Shown: positions 9,288 through 21,498 of the stretch, one piece after another | How positions within the stretch are numbered: the first letter of the stretch is position 1 | How the letters are laid out: the number at the start of each line of letters is the position of its first letter | From: Hordeum vulgare subsp. vulgare | Taxonomy: Eukaryota > Streptophyta > Magnoliopsida > Poales > Poaceae | NCBI RefSeq assembly: GCF_904849725.1 | Contig: NC_058522.1 | Span: 236,877,084-236,941,083 of the forward strand | DNA length: 64,000 nucleotides | Reading direction: 5' to 3' | The notes under the pieces: model-generated | What the model saw: the letters and a program-made list of their open reading frames with translations, nothing else | Databases searched by the model: none | What the model was told of the DNA's origin: nothing | Made by a program: the position numbers and the translations under genes

Positions 9288-12200
9288 TGTCGGGACCCCG
9301 ATCCTAAGCCATAGGAATCCAGCCTGTATAACATCGCATCTCTTTGCGGTCTCACGCATGGTTATCCTCACGGCTGCAACCTTACCTTACCCGGGACCGT
9401 TTGCGCCTTTTCACTCGCGTATGCGATTGTGTCGCTAGCAATCCAATGTCAAAGAACCCGGATCGACATGTCTAGTCATAAACTAAAGTGGCAGTTTTAT
9501 ACAGGGACAAGCATACATGACCCAGCAAAGCAGGTGTCGGTCATCAGCGAATGTAGACGAGTCGTAGCAAGCTACAAGGACTCCATTACAGACGCGTGAC
9601 ATTTCCCAAAGGGACATACACATCAGCTAAGAAGGACACATGCCGGTCAACCAATGTGTCCGGAGCAGTAGCGAACTACCATGGCTCGATGGAATCACAA
9701 AGGGGCATTTCCCCGTAAGGAGTGCTACTAAGGGATACGACTAGGTATTCAAACCCCATACATATCAAGTACAACACACGTACGCATGGCCTACCGATAT
9801 GTATAGATACATCGATGGCATCACAACATAACCATAAACATACAAACTTTATTTAAAAGGCTCGGAAGAGCCTCACACATAATGTTACAAGATAGGGGTC
9901 TCACGACCCATCATCAAAAGTCATACGCACGGCCTCCAGCATGACTATAAACACGAGAAACTACTTGCAACTCCTGGACCGAGTACTAAGCGATTAATAA
10001 GTCAAGCGGGTTTATATTTTAGGGCCCAGCATGTGGTAGTATCTTGTCTTGGATTACATACACGGAACTCAGTTCCTAAGGACGGTTCCAATGAAACAAC
10101 CGGCCATGTACTCCTACATAGCCTTGCACCGGTACCTTTACCAAATCAGGTTCAACACACCACCTTTACTTACTGAACACATTCTCACAATTCTGTTATC
10201 ACCCAGATGACAGACCATGCACAACTCTAAGCATAGTATGCATAGCAGGATAAGGCACATAATGGCTCAAGCATCCACCAGGTATGCTAGGTTGCAAGGT
10301 TGAGCTATTTAAGGACAGGTCATGCAAAGGAAGTGGGTTCAACTAACGTGATAAAAGCAGTGAAAGCATTTTGACCTAATGCAATAAATAAGAGTAGGAG
10401 CGAGAACATCAGATTTATCGGGATGATCAAAATGGTTGCTTGCCTTGTTTCTCAGGAGAGGGGTGATATCCGTCAGTCGGATAATCAGACGTTTCCGAAG
10501 GTGCGGAGCCTACCGGAATAACAACAATCAATCAATATCAAACATATGCAACAAAATGATGCATGAAATGCAATGTAGCATGGTTTGAGATGACCAACAG
10601 AACCTTTTGGTGATCTTGATTTGAAATCATAATTCAAATATCATTTGAATTATAATTTATTACATTCTTTTAACTGATTTGACCTGATGCTGTTTTATAA
10701 CTTTGTTTTCATGCATGAAATTAGCACCATTTGATTCCTTGGATTTTTTTGATCCATTTACATATATTATTTGTCAAATTTGGAGTTATATTCAATTTTC
10801 TATGAATTTCCAAAGTTTAGAACTTATTCTAGAATTATTTTTAAACAGAAAAGCTTTTATTGCATCAGCATGACATCAGCAGGTCCAACTAGCCGTTGAA
10901 AGTCAAACCTGACGAGTGGGACCCACTGGTCAGTGACTCTGGCCAGGTTTTAATTTAAATTTAACTTAATTAGTTAATTAACAGAGTAGGACCCACCTGT
11001 TAGTGTCTGTTTAAGTTAATTAAATAAGTTATTTTTATTTTCACTAAACTTAATTAACCAGGGGCTGTCCCCACCTATCATAGGCTTAGGGGGTCAGATC
11101 CACCAGAGGCGAGGTCGATCTCGCCAGCGGTGAGCCTCTGGCGACCACCAGAACGGCGGAGGGGCTCGGGAATGCATCCCCGACGACCAAATGCACGACG
11201 GAGGGCACCAAACGAATCAGCACACAGCCGCAGTTCCATTTGGCCGGAGACTAAGATGGCCGGAGACTAAGATGGCCGGAGAAGACGCCGGTGACGAGCT
11301 TGGCGGTGGCCGAAGCTCGGGCTATGTCAGGATCGACGAAACCGAAGGCAAAATGAGCGGGGCTTAGCTCCTAGAGCACCTACGCGATGCACTGAAGCCA
11401 TTGGTGGCCTCAGAATGACCAGCCGATCACCGGAGAGCTACCGGCGACGAGGTCCCGCGGCGGATCTCGTCGGGCTCCGGTGGAATCGGGGCCTAGAGGA
11501 AGGGATCGAGGGGGGAAACTTAGGGGAAAGGATCCTGAGCTCACGAGGAGTGCAGAGGCGTCGAGAGTGGCTGAGGGGATGGCCTGGGGAGGGAGAACGA
11601 CGGCGGTGAACTCCGGGGACCCGAGGAAGAAGACGATGGCTTCACGGCGTTTCAGAGCTCCTCGGCGTCACACGACTAGTTGGAGATTTTGAGGGGATCA
11701 CGGCGAAGCTGTTGCGCGGCTCAGAAGAGAGGGAGAGGGGCAGGAGCGACGGCAAGCTCGAGCTCAAGCTTCGGTCATGGCGGCAGAGAGAGAGAGAGAG
11801 AGAACAGGGGAATGGGGAGGGGATGAGCATGGGGAGGCCTCGGGGAGTTTATCCCCATTCACGCCGGCGCGGCGCGGCGGCCAGGCAGACGCACAGGTGC
11901 GTGGCTGCGCCGGATCGAGCGGCGGCCACCTCCTGCTGCTCGCTAGCAAGGAGGAAGACGACATGCGCTAGGTGGGCTGGGCCTTACGTGAGCGACAGGT
12001 AAGCTTCTTTCCTTTTTCTTCTTTTCTGTTTTCTCTTTATTGTTTCTGTTATTTGTTTCATTTAATTCTGGCTCCACACTATTCCTAAAAATAGTTAGAA
12101 AAATACCAGAGTGTTAGTTGGAATATTTCCAACCACATATAAAGTCTTCAACATTTTTGGAAACTTTGAAATATTTGAAATCAAATATATAATTGATTTC

Positions 12201-12481
12201 AGTAGCTTTTAAGTTAAATTTAAAAAGCAAAAGATAGTTTGAAAATAATTTTCATCTCTAATATTTTGTTTTCAACATTTATCAGAAATATTGGACTTTT
12301 ATGAAGGCCATTTTGGATTCATTGATTTTGCACTTGTTGGAATTCTTTTGAATAAAAAGTGGCTAAGGTTTTGCTTTGGATTTCACCACTTCTTTTGGGT
12401 TTATTTTCATTTCTTGAATGCAATGAAAGAAGACATGAACACAAGTTGTTAAACCCTAACAGGGAATCCCGGGATGTGACA
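9288..12481 (-). repeat. 5' LTR of element B (about 3.2 kb)
   Basis: On the minus strand it starts TGTCACATCCCGGGATTCC and ends GATCGGGGTCCCGACA just before the primer site. The plus-strand frames in its GC-rich part (11415-12002) are short, overlapping and unrelated to any protein I recognise, so they are not called as genes. A (GA)n run at about 11787-11809, next to a GGATAAACTCC motif on the minus strand (about 11845-11855), may mark the LTR promoter and start site. The segment 10600-11060 is AT-rich. Confidence 0.85.
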
Positions 12482-13084
12482 GTCAACTGCAACGAGCAGC
12501 TGTGTCTTTTTGTCCGAAGATCTTTTAAAAGGGCCAACCATGTCAAGACCCCAAAGTGCAAAGGGCCAAGTAATGGGAATCATGCGCAACTCCTGAGCGG
12601 GCACATGTGCCTGGCGTCCGAACTTCTGATATCCATCGCATCGACGTACTATGTCTTTAGCATCGGTATGAGCCGTCAACCAGTAAAAACCGTGACGAAA
12701 AGCCTTTGACACCAGAGATCGCGACCCGGCATGATGTCCACAGTCGCCCGCATGTATCTAATTGAGAATCTCTCTCCCCTCTTCGGGTGAGAGACAACGC
12801 TGGAAAATCCCACAAGTGCTTTGTTTGTGCAACTCGCCTTTATGTATAACCATGGTTTTGCATGATCGGACGATCTGTGTGGCGAAAACTTCATCACATG
12901 GCAACTGGCCTCGAGCCAGATAAACCATGTAAGGTACATTCCATTCAGGAGTTGCTCTGAGGGCCGCCACCAACTGTGACTCCAGGTCAGGAATTGCTAT
13001 GTCTTCTTCCGAAGGCAATTTCACGGAAGGGTTATGGAAAACATCCAAGAAGACATTAGGAGGGGCAGACTTACATTGTGACCC
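12482..13084 (-). pseudogene. Integrase N-terminal part of element C, interrupted by LTR B
   Basis: Same protein as the integrase of A: zinc finger with GDCGHHAGS and CDGYQKF (the second zinc Cys changed to Tyr compared with CDSCQRY in A) and the first catalytic Asp in GLDMVGPF. The frame runs KKTQLLVAVD and then enters LTR B, whose bases supply CHIPGFPVRV. A stop (TAA or TAG class) lies after GREILN near 12758. The second Asp and the Glu are beyond B and outside the window. Confidence 0.85.
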
Positions 13085-13440
13085 AAGCCGGGAAAGAGCA
13101 TCAACCGCCTCATTCTGTCGACGAACAATATGATCAATTGGATAGCCATGGAAATAACCCGCCACCTCGGTGACTGCTCGCCTCTAACCTGCCACCAACG
13201 GATCCTTGGAATCCCAGGTACCTGACACTTGCTGAGCCACTAAATCTGAGTCGCCCAACCATCTAACTTGGCTCAAATTCATCTCCTTAGCTATTCTGAG
13301 CCCGTGCAATAAAGCTGCATTGTTCGTGCAAGGGAACATAAGCTGCAGAACATAGCAAAACTTGTCCCCTCTTGGAGATATCAATACTACTCTGGCGCGT
13401 GAACTTTCCCATTGCCTAGAGTCGTCGAAATGAATCGTCT
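13085..13440 (-). pseudogene. Additional (archaeal-type) RNase H of element C
   Basis: A second RNase H between the RT-linked one and integrase. Visible landmarks are HFDDS (first acidic site, near 13415), SPRGDKFCYVLQL, NNAALLHGLRIAKEM (here the usual Glu of the NxAEYxAL motif is lost), the GDSDLVAQQV motif and the terminal NEAVDALSRLGS with its catalytic Asp. This domain is a known acquisition of Tat elements. Stops split it near 13185. Confidence 0.85.
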
Positions 13441-13570
13441 AATCTGTGTTGTATGGCCTGTCTTACGGCACTAGCAACTCGGTCCAATCATTGATAGAAT
13501 CCACCAACGTGTGAGACTTAATAGTTGTACGCGGTGCATACTTCACATGATGGGGACCAAGCTCTATCGC

Positions 13571-14050
13571 TCATTTAGCAATCCTCCCCGTAGCCTCTCT
13601 TTTCTGTATAATGTCCCCAATAGGCGCAGAACTGACTATGGTGATGGGGTGCTCCAAAAAGTAGTGATTCAACTTCCAACTCGCCATAAAGATCCCAAAG
13701 ACCAACTTCTGCCAATGTGGATACCGCTGCTTGGACAAGGTTAACACCTCGCTAACGAAATATACTGGCCGCTGGACTGGGTATTCCTTGCCTTCTTTCT
13801 TGCTCTCAACAACCACTGCCACGCTCACCGCTTTAGAATTATCGGCAATGTACAAGAGCATCGGCTCCTTGTCAGCTTGGGCTACCAGCACGGGCGGCTC
13901 AGCAAGTTGTAATTTAAGGGCCTCAAACGCTTCATTGGCAGCATCAGTCCAAATGAAGTGCTCTGTCTTCTTGAGCAGTTGATAGAGTGGGATGGCCTTC
14001 TCACCGAGGCGACTTATGAATCGACTAAGTGCCGTGATACGACCCGCCAT
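13571..14050 (-). pseudogene. RNase H linked to reverse transcriptase, element C
   Basis: It would degrade RNA in the RNA:DNA hybrid. The start shows the RT connection segment (ALSRFISRLGEKAIPLYQLL, FIWTDAANEAFEALK). The first catalytic Asp of the usual YxA/xxD motif has decayed (LLYIADNSKAVSVAVV). PVYFVSEVL and KQRYPHWQKL are the expected downstream blocks. The frame stops in the middle of the domain at 13571. Confidence 0.82.
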
Positions 14051-14159
14051 ACGCTGAACCTGGTTAATGTTGGCCGGCTTCCCAAGTGAGAATCGCCTTA
14101 ATCTTGTCCGGGTTAGCCTCTATGCCATGCCTGGATACTAAAAACCCAACTAACTTTCA

Positions 14160-14760
14160 GCAGGGACCCCAAACATGCACTTCGTGGGGTTAAGCTTCAT
14201 CTGCTAGATCCGGAGGTTGTCAAACATCTCCTTGAGATCACCCATAAGCGTCTCCTTCTTCTTCGGCTTTACCACAATGTCATCAACATAAGCATGAACG
14301 TTGCCCCCAATCTGACCTTGAAGACAATTCTGGATGCAACGCTGATAAGTCGCCCCTGCACTCTTGAGCCCAAAGGGCATTGAGACATAACAAAAGGCAC
14401 CAAAGGGAGTGATAAAAGCCGTCTTCTCCTGATCCTCCTTGGCCATCTTGATCTGATGGTAACCTGAATATGCATCCAGAAAGCATAGGCGCTCGCAACC
14501 CGCCGTCGAGTTGATGATTTGGTCAATACCGGGCAACGCAAAGGGATCCTTGGGACAAGTTATGTTAAGATCCATATAGTCGATGCACATACAGAAAGTG
14601 TCGTTCTTCTTAAGAACTAGGACCGGGTTAGCCAACCATTTAGGATGAAAAACTTCAACAATGAAACCAGCAACTAAGAGGCGGGCGACTTCCTCTCCAT
14701 TTCCCTAGCGTCTTTCCTCGTTAAAACGACAGAGGTATTGACAAACCGACTTCATCTTGG
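14160..14760 (-). pseudogene. Reverse transcriptase core of element C (YVDD intact)
   Basis: RNA-dependent DNA polymerase. Seen in order: WLANPVLVLKK, CIDYMDLN (catalytic-site Asp block), CFLDAYSGYHQI (motif A, Asp present), TPFGAFCYVSMPFGLKSAGATYQR (motif B) and AYVDDIVVK (motif C, both Asp present), then NPTKCMFGV. The frame is open from about 14635 to 14204 and breaks on both sides. The catalytic triad is thus intact although the gene is not. Confidence 0.9.
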
Positions 14761-14872
14761 GATCTACATTGATATGGTGCTCAGCGAATTCTCTCGGTAC
14801 ACCTGGCATGTCAGAAGGTTTCCATGCAAAGATGTCCCGATTCTCACAGATGAATTCGATGAGCGCTTTTTC

Positions 14873-15630
14873 CTATTTGGGATCCAAGCCGGTCCCAATG
14901 GTTAACTGCTTTGAAGAGTCGCCAGGGACGAAATCCACCTGCTTGGTATCATCTCTCGGTTTAAACTTAAGAGGCGGCTCAAAGTCGACTGTGATTTTCT
15001 TCAATGGGCTCATGTCAGCTTGATCCACATTGGCTTGGTGGAACTTCAGCTCTTCGGTAGCACACGACGACTCAGCGTATGCGGCGTCCCCCTCTTCACA
15101 TTCCTGGGCTATCTTCTGGCTTCCATTGAGTGTGATGGTACCATTGAGACCCGACCTTTTAAGCTTAAGATATACATAGCAAGGCCGAGTCATGAGACGG
15201 GCATAAGCCGGCCGCCCAAACAAAGCGTGATAAGGACTCTTGATCTTGACGACTTGAAACGTCAATGACTCACTTTTATAATTGGACTTATCACTGAAAG
15301 CCACATTCAACTTAATCCGCCCAACAGGATATGCCGACTTACCCAGGACGATGTCGTGAAAGACCGTGGTCGAGGGCATCCAATACTCTTCTTTAAAGTT
15401 CGTCCACCGGAAGGTGTCGTAGTATAGAATACTGATGTTGCTGGCTCCATCCATAAGGACACCTTAGAGAGCGTATACCCTCCAACCTGAGGCGCTACTA
15501 CTAATGCAAACTCGCCAAGGTTATCAATCTGGGGTGGATGATCAGCCCTACTCCACATCACAGGCTGCTCCGACCAATTTAAGTATCGGGGGACCGCTGG
15601 CTTAGTCATACTTATTGTCCTCTGCCTCAC
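14873..15630 (-). pseudogene. Aspartic protease and linker of element C
   Basis: The region just upstream of RT. ALVVAPQVGGYTLSKV is followed, after a break near 15454, by MDGASNISILYYDTF, the plant-gypsy aspartic protease active site (D-G-A/S), and by ALFGRPAYARL. The C-terminal part, rich in acidic residues, links to RT. Two overlapping frames (15630-15307 and 15454-14873) indicate a frameshift. Confidence 0.78.
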
Positions 15631-18145
15631 CTTCTTGTCTCTCTTGCAAGAGCTCGTGGTGAAAACATGGTAGTGTCCACCATTCAGCTGCTTAGGGTTG
15701 CTCTGGAAACCGCCCTGGTTGTTTGGTTGTTCGAATTCTCCCCGCTCGTTATACTGCTGATTGCCTTGGCCGGACGACCGCCCAACATTATTATGCGAGC
15801 TGCCTCGACCTTGAGCCCCCGAGTTAGGAAAATTACTGAACGAAGATCCACGTGACCTGCCCGAACCAAACTTATCCTGCGGGGCGCCTTAGCCACCTCC
15901 TTGATGACCTCTGGACGTCTGAAGGTGAAACTCCTGCATAACAAAGCAATTTTCCCAAGAATGAGTAGAAGGGACACGTGGGGTACTATGCTTGGGGCAA
16001 GGTCCCTTGAGCATCTCCTCGTAATTACGTGGCTTATTCCCAGTGAAGCCTCGATCTTGGAAACCGCCCTGATTCGTGTTCCGACGTTGATTTCGTGGCC
16101 CTACATTGGTGTTGGCAACAAACTCAAGATGTTGGTGGTGGCTCTCTTTCCGTGACCTCCCTGATTATTATTGCGCCCAGAATTTTGGTGGTGGCTCTTG
16201 CCTCCTTCACCTCTTCGGGCTCCATCGACCTTCTCATCATCAGAACCGACATCCTTCGTGCCATCCGACTCAGCATACTTGGTGAGGGTGTCCATCTATT
16301 CGCCCATATCCCACACCTTTCTCTTGAGGCGGCCAAGCTTCAACACCAGGGGTTTGAAATGAAAGTTCTTTTCCACAATCAACACGGCCTAAGCCACCGA
16401 AATATCGTCCGAGGAGTGGATGATTTCCGCGACCCGTCGGGTCAAATGATGGGTAGATTCATCTGCACGCTGAACGCAATGTTGGAGATCCACAATTGTC
16501 ATCGGACGCGTGCAAGTCCCGTGGAAATTCTTGAAAAACGCTCCTTGAGTTCTGCCCAGCTGTTGATGGAGTTTGGCGGTAGGTTCTTCAACCACGTACG
16601 AGCCGACCCTTCCAACATCATGGTGAAGTATTTGGCGCAGACCACATCAGTCCCGTCGAGGATGTCCACGCCCGGCTCATAACTTTCTACCCATGCCCCT
16701 GGCTCAAGATCAAGAGTGTAATTTGGCACCTTGCGGGGACCTTTCAATTCTTTGGGCATGCGTTCATTGCGTAGGGTGGGTGATAGGAAGTGTACTATGA
16801 CGTTCCTACCTTGGCCACCATGTCTTGAGGCTGGTTGAGCATGACCCGGGATTCCTTGACCCGCCAGGGCTGCCATCGCTTTCGCCTCGGCCTGGCGGGC
16901 GGCTCATGTAGCATTGACAAGCGCCTGAGCATTGGATGTTGGCGGCTCTGGTGGATTGGCCTAAGCGTGACGCCAACGAGCGTCACTAGAAATCATCGGA
17001 GGGTCATTTGGGCGGCTCTTTGTATGGCTTGCCTGCAGTGTGAAATGCAGACGATCGCGACTATACGAGAATTGGTCATGCTGGACGACCGCAGTCTTTA
17101 ACATCTGTATGGCATTTCGTGCCTCCACCTCCAGGGTAGTATTCCCATGGATGGGGAGAGACTCTAGATCGCGGGTCGCAGCCAACACGTTATCCACCGG
17201 ATTGGAGAAGTGACCCTGAGGTGTTTGGAACTGCTGACTCGCCTGTGGGTTCAATGGGGTTTGCATTGGCTGCTTGACGATCTCCCCATGTGGGTTACCC
17301 TGTCCTAGTTGGTTGCGATCTGCCCCGGGCATTTCTGGGCTGTTGAACAAGCGGGTTGGATTAAGGTTGGGTGGGATGCGACCCTGGCGCCTCCGCTCGT
17401 ACACAAATTCCGAAGCAACTCACCGGCGTTCAAGTCGCCATGCCTCCAGCTTTAGACGTTCCTCCTCCTCGTCCATCCGGGCTCGTTGATCCATCATCCG
17501 GGTCTTCTCCGCATCGATCTGGTGCTGAATCTGGGCCATCTCTTCATGGATTATAGCCAATTCGGTGTTAACCTTCGCCTGATTGTCAGCGGTCACAACC
17601 ACCTCCATGAGTTTTGCCATCTCTACCATCAGATCTGACGTAGCCTGAGCTGGGGTTTTGCCTGATCCGCTGGCTCCGTTGGCATTTGCGCTGTTTGGCT
17701 GATCCTGAGCCACTGTCGTCCCTGGCATATGGATGACGATCTTACGGGGGTGTCCCTGTGTTTCTTCGGAAATCGTCGCCTCAGGGAAACCACCCAGCCT
17801 TCCCTCGTGGAGAGGGCAGATTGAATCGATGTCTCCAATCAATGACTCACCATCAGAATTGACAGGAGTGTCTCCGCCAGCTTCCGGCTCTTCTGGGAGG
17901 TCGACTCCTTATGTGAAGACGACGAAGGCGCGACGTCGTCTGTTCTGACGCACGGCGGGTTGAGCTAGTCGAGCCGGCTTGACGATGTCAGTGGAGACGT
18001 CTAGCTCGGGAACCGGCGTTCAACCCTTGTCGATGAAGATGTGGATCTTGCCGAAGGGGACCCAGTACTCGGATTCGATCGGTCCGGCCTCGGGGCCCCA
18101 GCTTGCGTTGTTGAAGTAGTACTTGCCACGACGGCTCTTCGTCAT
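15631..18145 (-). pseudogene. gag of element C
   Basis: Likely start MTKSRRGKYYF at 18145, about 70 bp after the primer site. N-terminal part (18145-17420) is hydrophilic, with a coiled-coil-like stretch EEMAQIQHQIDAEKTRMMDQ. Next comes a Gln/Pro-rich segment (17404-16961), then the capsid core with AALAGQGIPG, TDVVCAKYFTMMLEGSARTW and LPPNSINSWAELKERF (16876-16499). A degenerate Gly/Asn/Arg-rich nucleocapsid follows (16336-15684). Several stops and shifts separate these pieces. Confidence 0.78.
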
Positions 18146-18214
18146 AAGGCCAACCGCATACCTCCCGGACCCTGGAAGGGCTTCCTTTGAGAACTCAACT
18201 CCACCGTGCACAGG

Positions 18215-18232
18215 CCCCACGGTGGGCACCAA
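18215..18232 (-). promoter_or_regulatory. Primer binding site of element C
   Basis: Minus strand TTGGTGCCCACCGTGGGG begins one base after the LTR end. Position and the TGG start identify the primer site; the tRNA species is not assigned. Confidence 0.75.
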
Positions 18233-18233
18233 C

Positions 18234-18769
18234 TGTCGTGGTTTTGTCACGACAAATGTCCTCATTAAAGGACTTAGTGATGAGGCCATCGTAGCTATGT
18301 GGCGAATCAAAGGGGTTGATCGGGAAATGGGAGGCGAGTTTACCTAGGTTCGGCCCCTCAGATTGAGGTAAAATCCTACGTCTTGCTTTGTGTATATTGA
18401 TGTAGGAATAGATTACAAGGTTGCGGATTCGGCTAACCTAGGTCTCGATTGATGTTAACTTAACCCTATCTGCCCTATAGACTCGCCTCTATATACAGGT
18501 CGAGGCTCTAGGTCTTACAAGAGTCCAACTCTCATTACAATTTGTAAGCCGATTTATCTCTAACTCGCCTTGTCTCCCACGCAAGAAAACTCCTCGCGTC
18601 TCTTTCTTTACATGGACTGCAAGTGGCCTTTGTCGAGTCTTGGGCCAACCGTCTCATCTGGCGCCTTCCGCTTCTTTAATAACAGCGCATCTTATCCATA
18701 GGGATAGAGCCGTCGTTATCCTGACCCGACCCACAGGGCGGGTCTTTCAAATGGATAATATCCCCAACA
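18234..18769 (-). repeat. 5' LTR of element C (536 bp)
   Basis: On the minus strand it starts TGTTGGGGATATTATCC and ends TGACAAAACCACGACA. A TATA-like GTATATAG lies at 18489-18496 (minus strand). Ends match the LTR of A, showing two related families in opposite orientation. Confidence 0.9.
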
Positions 18770-21498
18770 GCCGGTGAGCCCTCGGGGCTCCACCCTCCTC
18801 ATCTCCTCCTCCCCTCACTCCCGCCACCGCCGCCCGCAGCATCCGTGGACACCACTCCGATGGCCCCTCTGTGTCATAGTGGGGGTAGCCCGTGTGTTAA
18901 TTTAGTTTGGGGTAACCCTCCCTCCAGTGGATGACAACAGGGGCCCACGCCCCTGTTTAAGGGAACTATAAATTAAAAATAAAAATGATTACATATAAAA
19001 TTAGTTAAATTAATTAATTAATTAATTAAGAATCTAGTTAATTATTTTAATCTTGGATTAACTAGCTTAATTAAGCCCGTGGGTCTATGACATGTGGGCC
19101 TAGGTCATTAGCAATATTGACCCTATTAGTTTAAGATAAAATAATTAATTTAGTCTAATATGGCACTAACATGTGGGCCCTCACTGATAATTAAACCTCT
19201 TAGATTAATTTAATTTTGGATTAGTACTCTGTCTATGACAGATGGAGCCGCTTTGTTTGTTTGACCAGTCAACTAAGACTGTTGACTACCGATGTGAGCA
19301 ATGACATCATGGTGATGTAATAAAAAATTATTTGAATTAAAATAATTCTATTTAATTCCAAAATAATAATAAAACTTTAAAAATTAATATAAAATAATCC
19401 GTAATCCGGGTGAAAATATTGTATACATGGAAGTTGATCAAAAAAACGAGACGAACCCAGATACGTTGTCCCTTCGTGTGTCACGCGTCCCTAGCGTAGC
19501 GAACATGGAAATTTTCCATCATTTTGCTTGTCACGTAGTAGCCAGAGACCTGGGAAATATCATCAGATATTTCCCGATTCATCAATGATGTGTTGTACTG
19601 TGTTAGTGCATGCCTAGCCCTACGTATTGACATGCCATGCATCGCGTTGCATCTGTGCTTTATATTTATTGTTTCTCCCCCCTCTTCTTACTGGTAGACC
19701 CCAAGACTTATGCTGGTCCACTGATGACCAGCCCTTTGCTGCACATCAACAAGGCAAGCAACCCCCCTTGATCATTCCTATATCGCATATTCTTTCTCCA
19801 TCATGCTTGCATTAGATTATGCTACACTTGTAGATAGCTCGCTTCTGATGCATAGCCTATTTTTGATGAACTGCTATTTTACCCTAGCGCACTTTAACTG
19901 TTTAGTATAGGTGGAGTTGTGATCCCCATTGACCCCTTAGTCCAGTTGCCCCCGCGTTTTCATCAAAGTATCGATCTCCTGATTGACGAGCCAAGACCCG
20001 TCACATCACTCACACCCCCTTGTTGTATGATGCTAGAGGGATACCATCGAGTACCGAGGGTGACACCTCGACACGTACTCCTGATGTTAGCTCTATAGTG
20101 TAGTTAACCGACGGTGGTTCCCGAAGGGTGATTCCTCCTTCACCACTTCCGATAACGACTATGTCGTACAACCCACCAAGTGTGGTCCATCGAGGGTGAT
20201 TCCTCCCTGGCCACCTTGACGGTTACATTGTTCGGCATCTATCGAGGGTGATACCTCGGATCCATCTGATGTTACAACCACACAGTTACTTGACCTTGCT
20301 AGTGGGGACATGATGAGGTGTGTTGCGGGTGGATTCCCGTGTGAATGTGATGAGGCGTGGTCGGGCATTCTGGGCCCTTGCCACACATCCTATTCAGACG
20401 TTAGCAATTGAGCGGCGTGCGCCTGAGACATCCGCGTAAGCGTCGTTCTTGTATAAGAGGTGCCTGGACTGACCTCAGGCGCCTACACATCATGCATGAG
20501 CGCAAAGGGTGATGGGCCCATGACCCCTGCGTGCTTAGGATTTAGACCGACGGGCTGGCCTCTATGCTGAGGCTAGGTAAGGTTGCGACATGTTGATGTT
20601 CCGAGGCCAGGCATGATCCAGGAAAGTGTGTGCGGCCAGAGTTTATCAAGCGTGTTGGATACTGTGGTGCACCCGTGCAGGGATGAAAATTAACTATTTG
20701 AATATCTGTGTCCACGGTTACACGACGACATGGAGTTGTGCCCCTATCTTATACAACTTCAATTGTTACTTAACTGGAATGTTTGCTCCGGGATTGCTTT
20801 CTCACACGGAGTCAAGGAAGAATCTCTGGGCGTGACATTAATTAATATTGCTGCAACAACATGACTATTTAATTGTATTAATTTCTCTACTCTCGTCTAT
20901 TGCTGCAAGACGCTGAAGATGCTAGTCTTAGATAGGACTAGTCCCCTCTATTCTCGCATTGCTGCAGTCAGTCCATATATAACCCCTTTCCTTTGATACT
21001 GATGCATACTTAGTATAGTTCTGATGTCAGTCTTGCGAGTATTTTGTATGAGTACTCACCATTGCTTTGCTCCCCCTTTTCCCCTTATACGAATGCTGCG
21101 ACCAGTTGATGGAGCCCAGAGATGGCGTATCCTGCCGACAATGCCTACTACCCTGATGGTGCCTACGACTATGTGGAGGCTGCTGATGCCCAGGAGTAGT
21201 TTAGTAGGTTCCCAGCCAGGAGGCCTCGCCTAGTTCGATCCTTGTATCTTTTGTGCTAGCCTTCTCTAAGGCATTACCTTTGTTTTATGTTAGTATTCAG
21301 ATATTTGTTGCTTGCGCTGTCACATTTGTTTCTCAAGCTTCTGTATTCTAGCCCTCGAGGCCCCTGGCTTGTAATATAATGCTTGTATGTTTTTATTTGA
21401 GACTAGAGTTGTTTTGTGATTTCTTCCCGTGAGTCCTTGAGCTTGATCATATGCATTTGCGTGTATGACTAGCGTACGATCAAATCGAGAGTGTCACA
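18770..21498 (-). repeat. Element D: long gypsy-type LTR, cut on the left by element C
   Basis: On the minus strand it begins TGTGACACTCTCGATTTGAT at 21498, a start typical of a large Triticeae gypsy LTR group; Sabrina-like is my best guess from memory, at low confidence. It is non-coding, with an AT-rich patch (18960-19440, including a TTAA repeat run at 19008-19029) and several short palindromes of the form CGAGGGTGAxACCTCG (20057, 20193, 20244). Sequence right of 21498 is copia integrase, so D inserted into E. The remaining part of D lies beyond the window. Confidence 0.75.

Larger units (their letters stand above)
7337..12481 (-). mobile_element. Element B: Ty3/gypsy with 3.2 kb LTR, 5' part (5' LTR, pre-gag ORF, gag start)
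   Basis: Minus-strand element: 5' LTR 12481-9288, tRNA primer site 9283-9271, an extra ORF (8846-8073), then the start of gag (7744-7337), cut by element A. The rest of B lies left of the window beyond A. B itself interrupts the integrase of element C at 12481/12482. Its gag resembles that of the chromovirus H, so a related gypsy lineage is inferred. Confidence 0.85.
12482..18769 (-). mobile_element. Element C: Ty3/gypsy, Tat lineage with second RNase H, 5' LTR to integrase
   Basis: Minus strand: LTR 18769-18234, primer site, gag (18145-about 16100), protease, RT, RNase H, an additional RNase H of the archaeal-like type, and integrase up to 12482, where B interrupts. The order RT - RNase H - second RNase H - integrase is diagnostic of Tat elements. 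All coding parts are split by stops and shifts. C inserted into LTR D at 18769/18770. Confidence 0.9.

Noticed and set aside
11415..12002. Several overlapping plus-strand frames in a GC-rich stretch
   Set aside because: They lie within the LTR of element B, overlap on both strands and show no recognisable protein; GC-rich DNA gives long frames by chance.
12449..12481. Integrase frame of C ending CHIPGFPVRV
   Set aside because: These codons come from LTR B, not from integrase.
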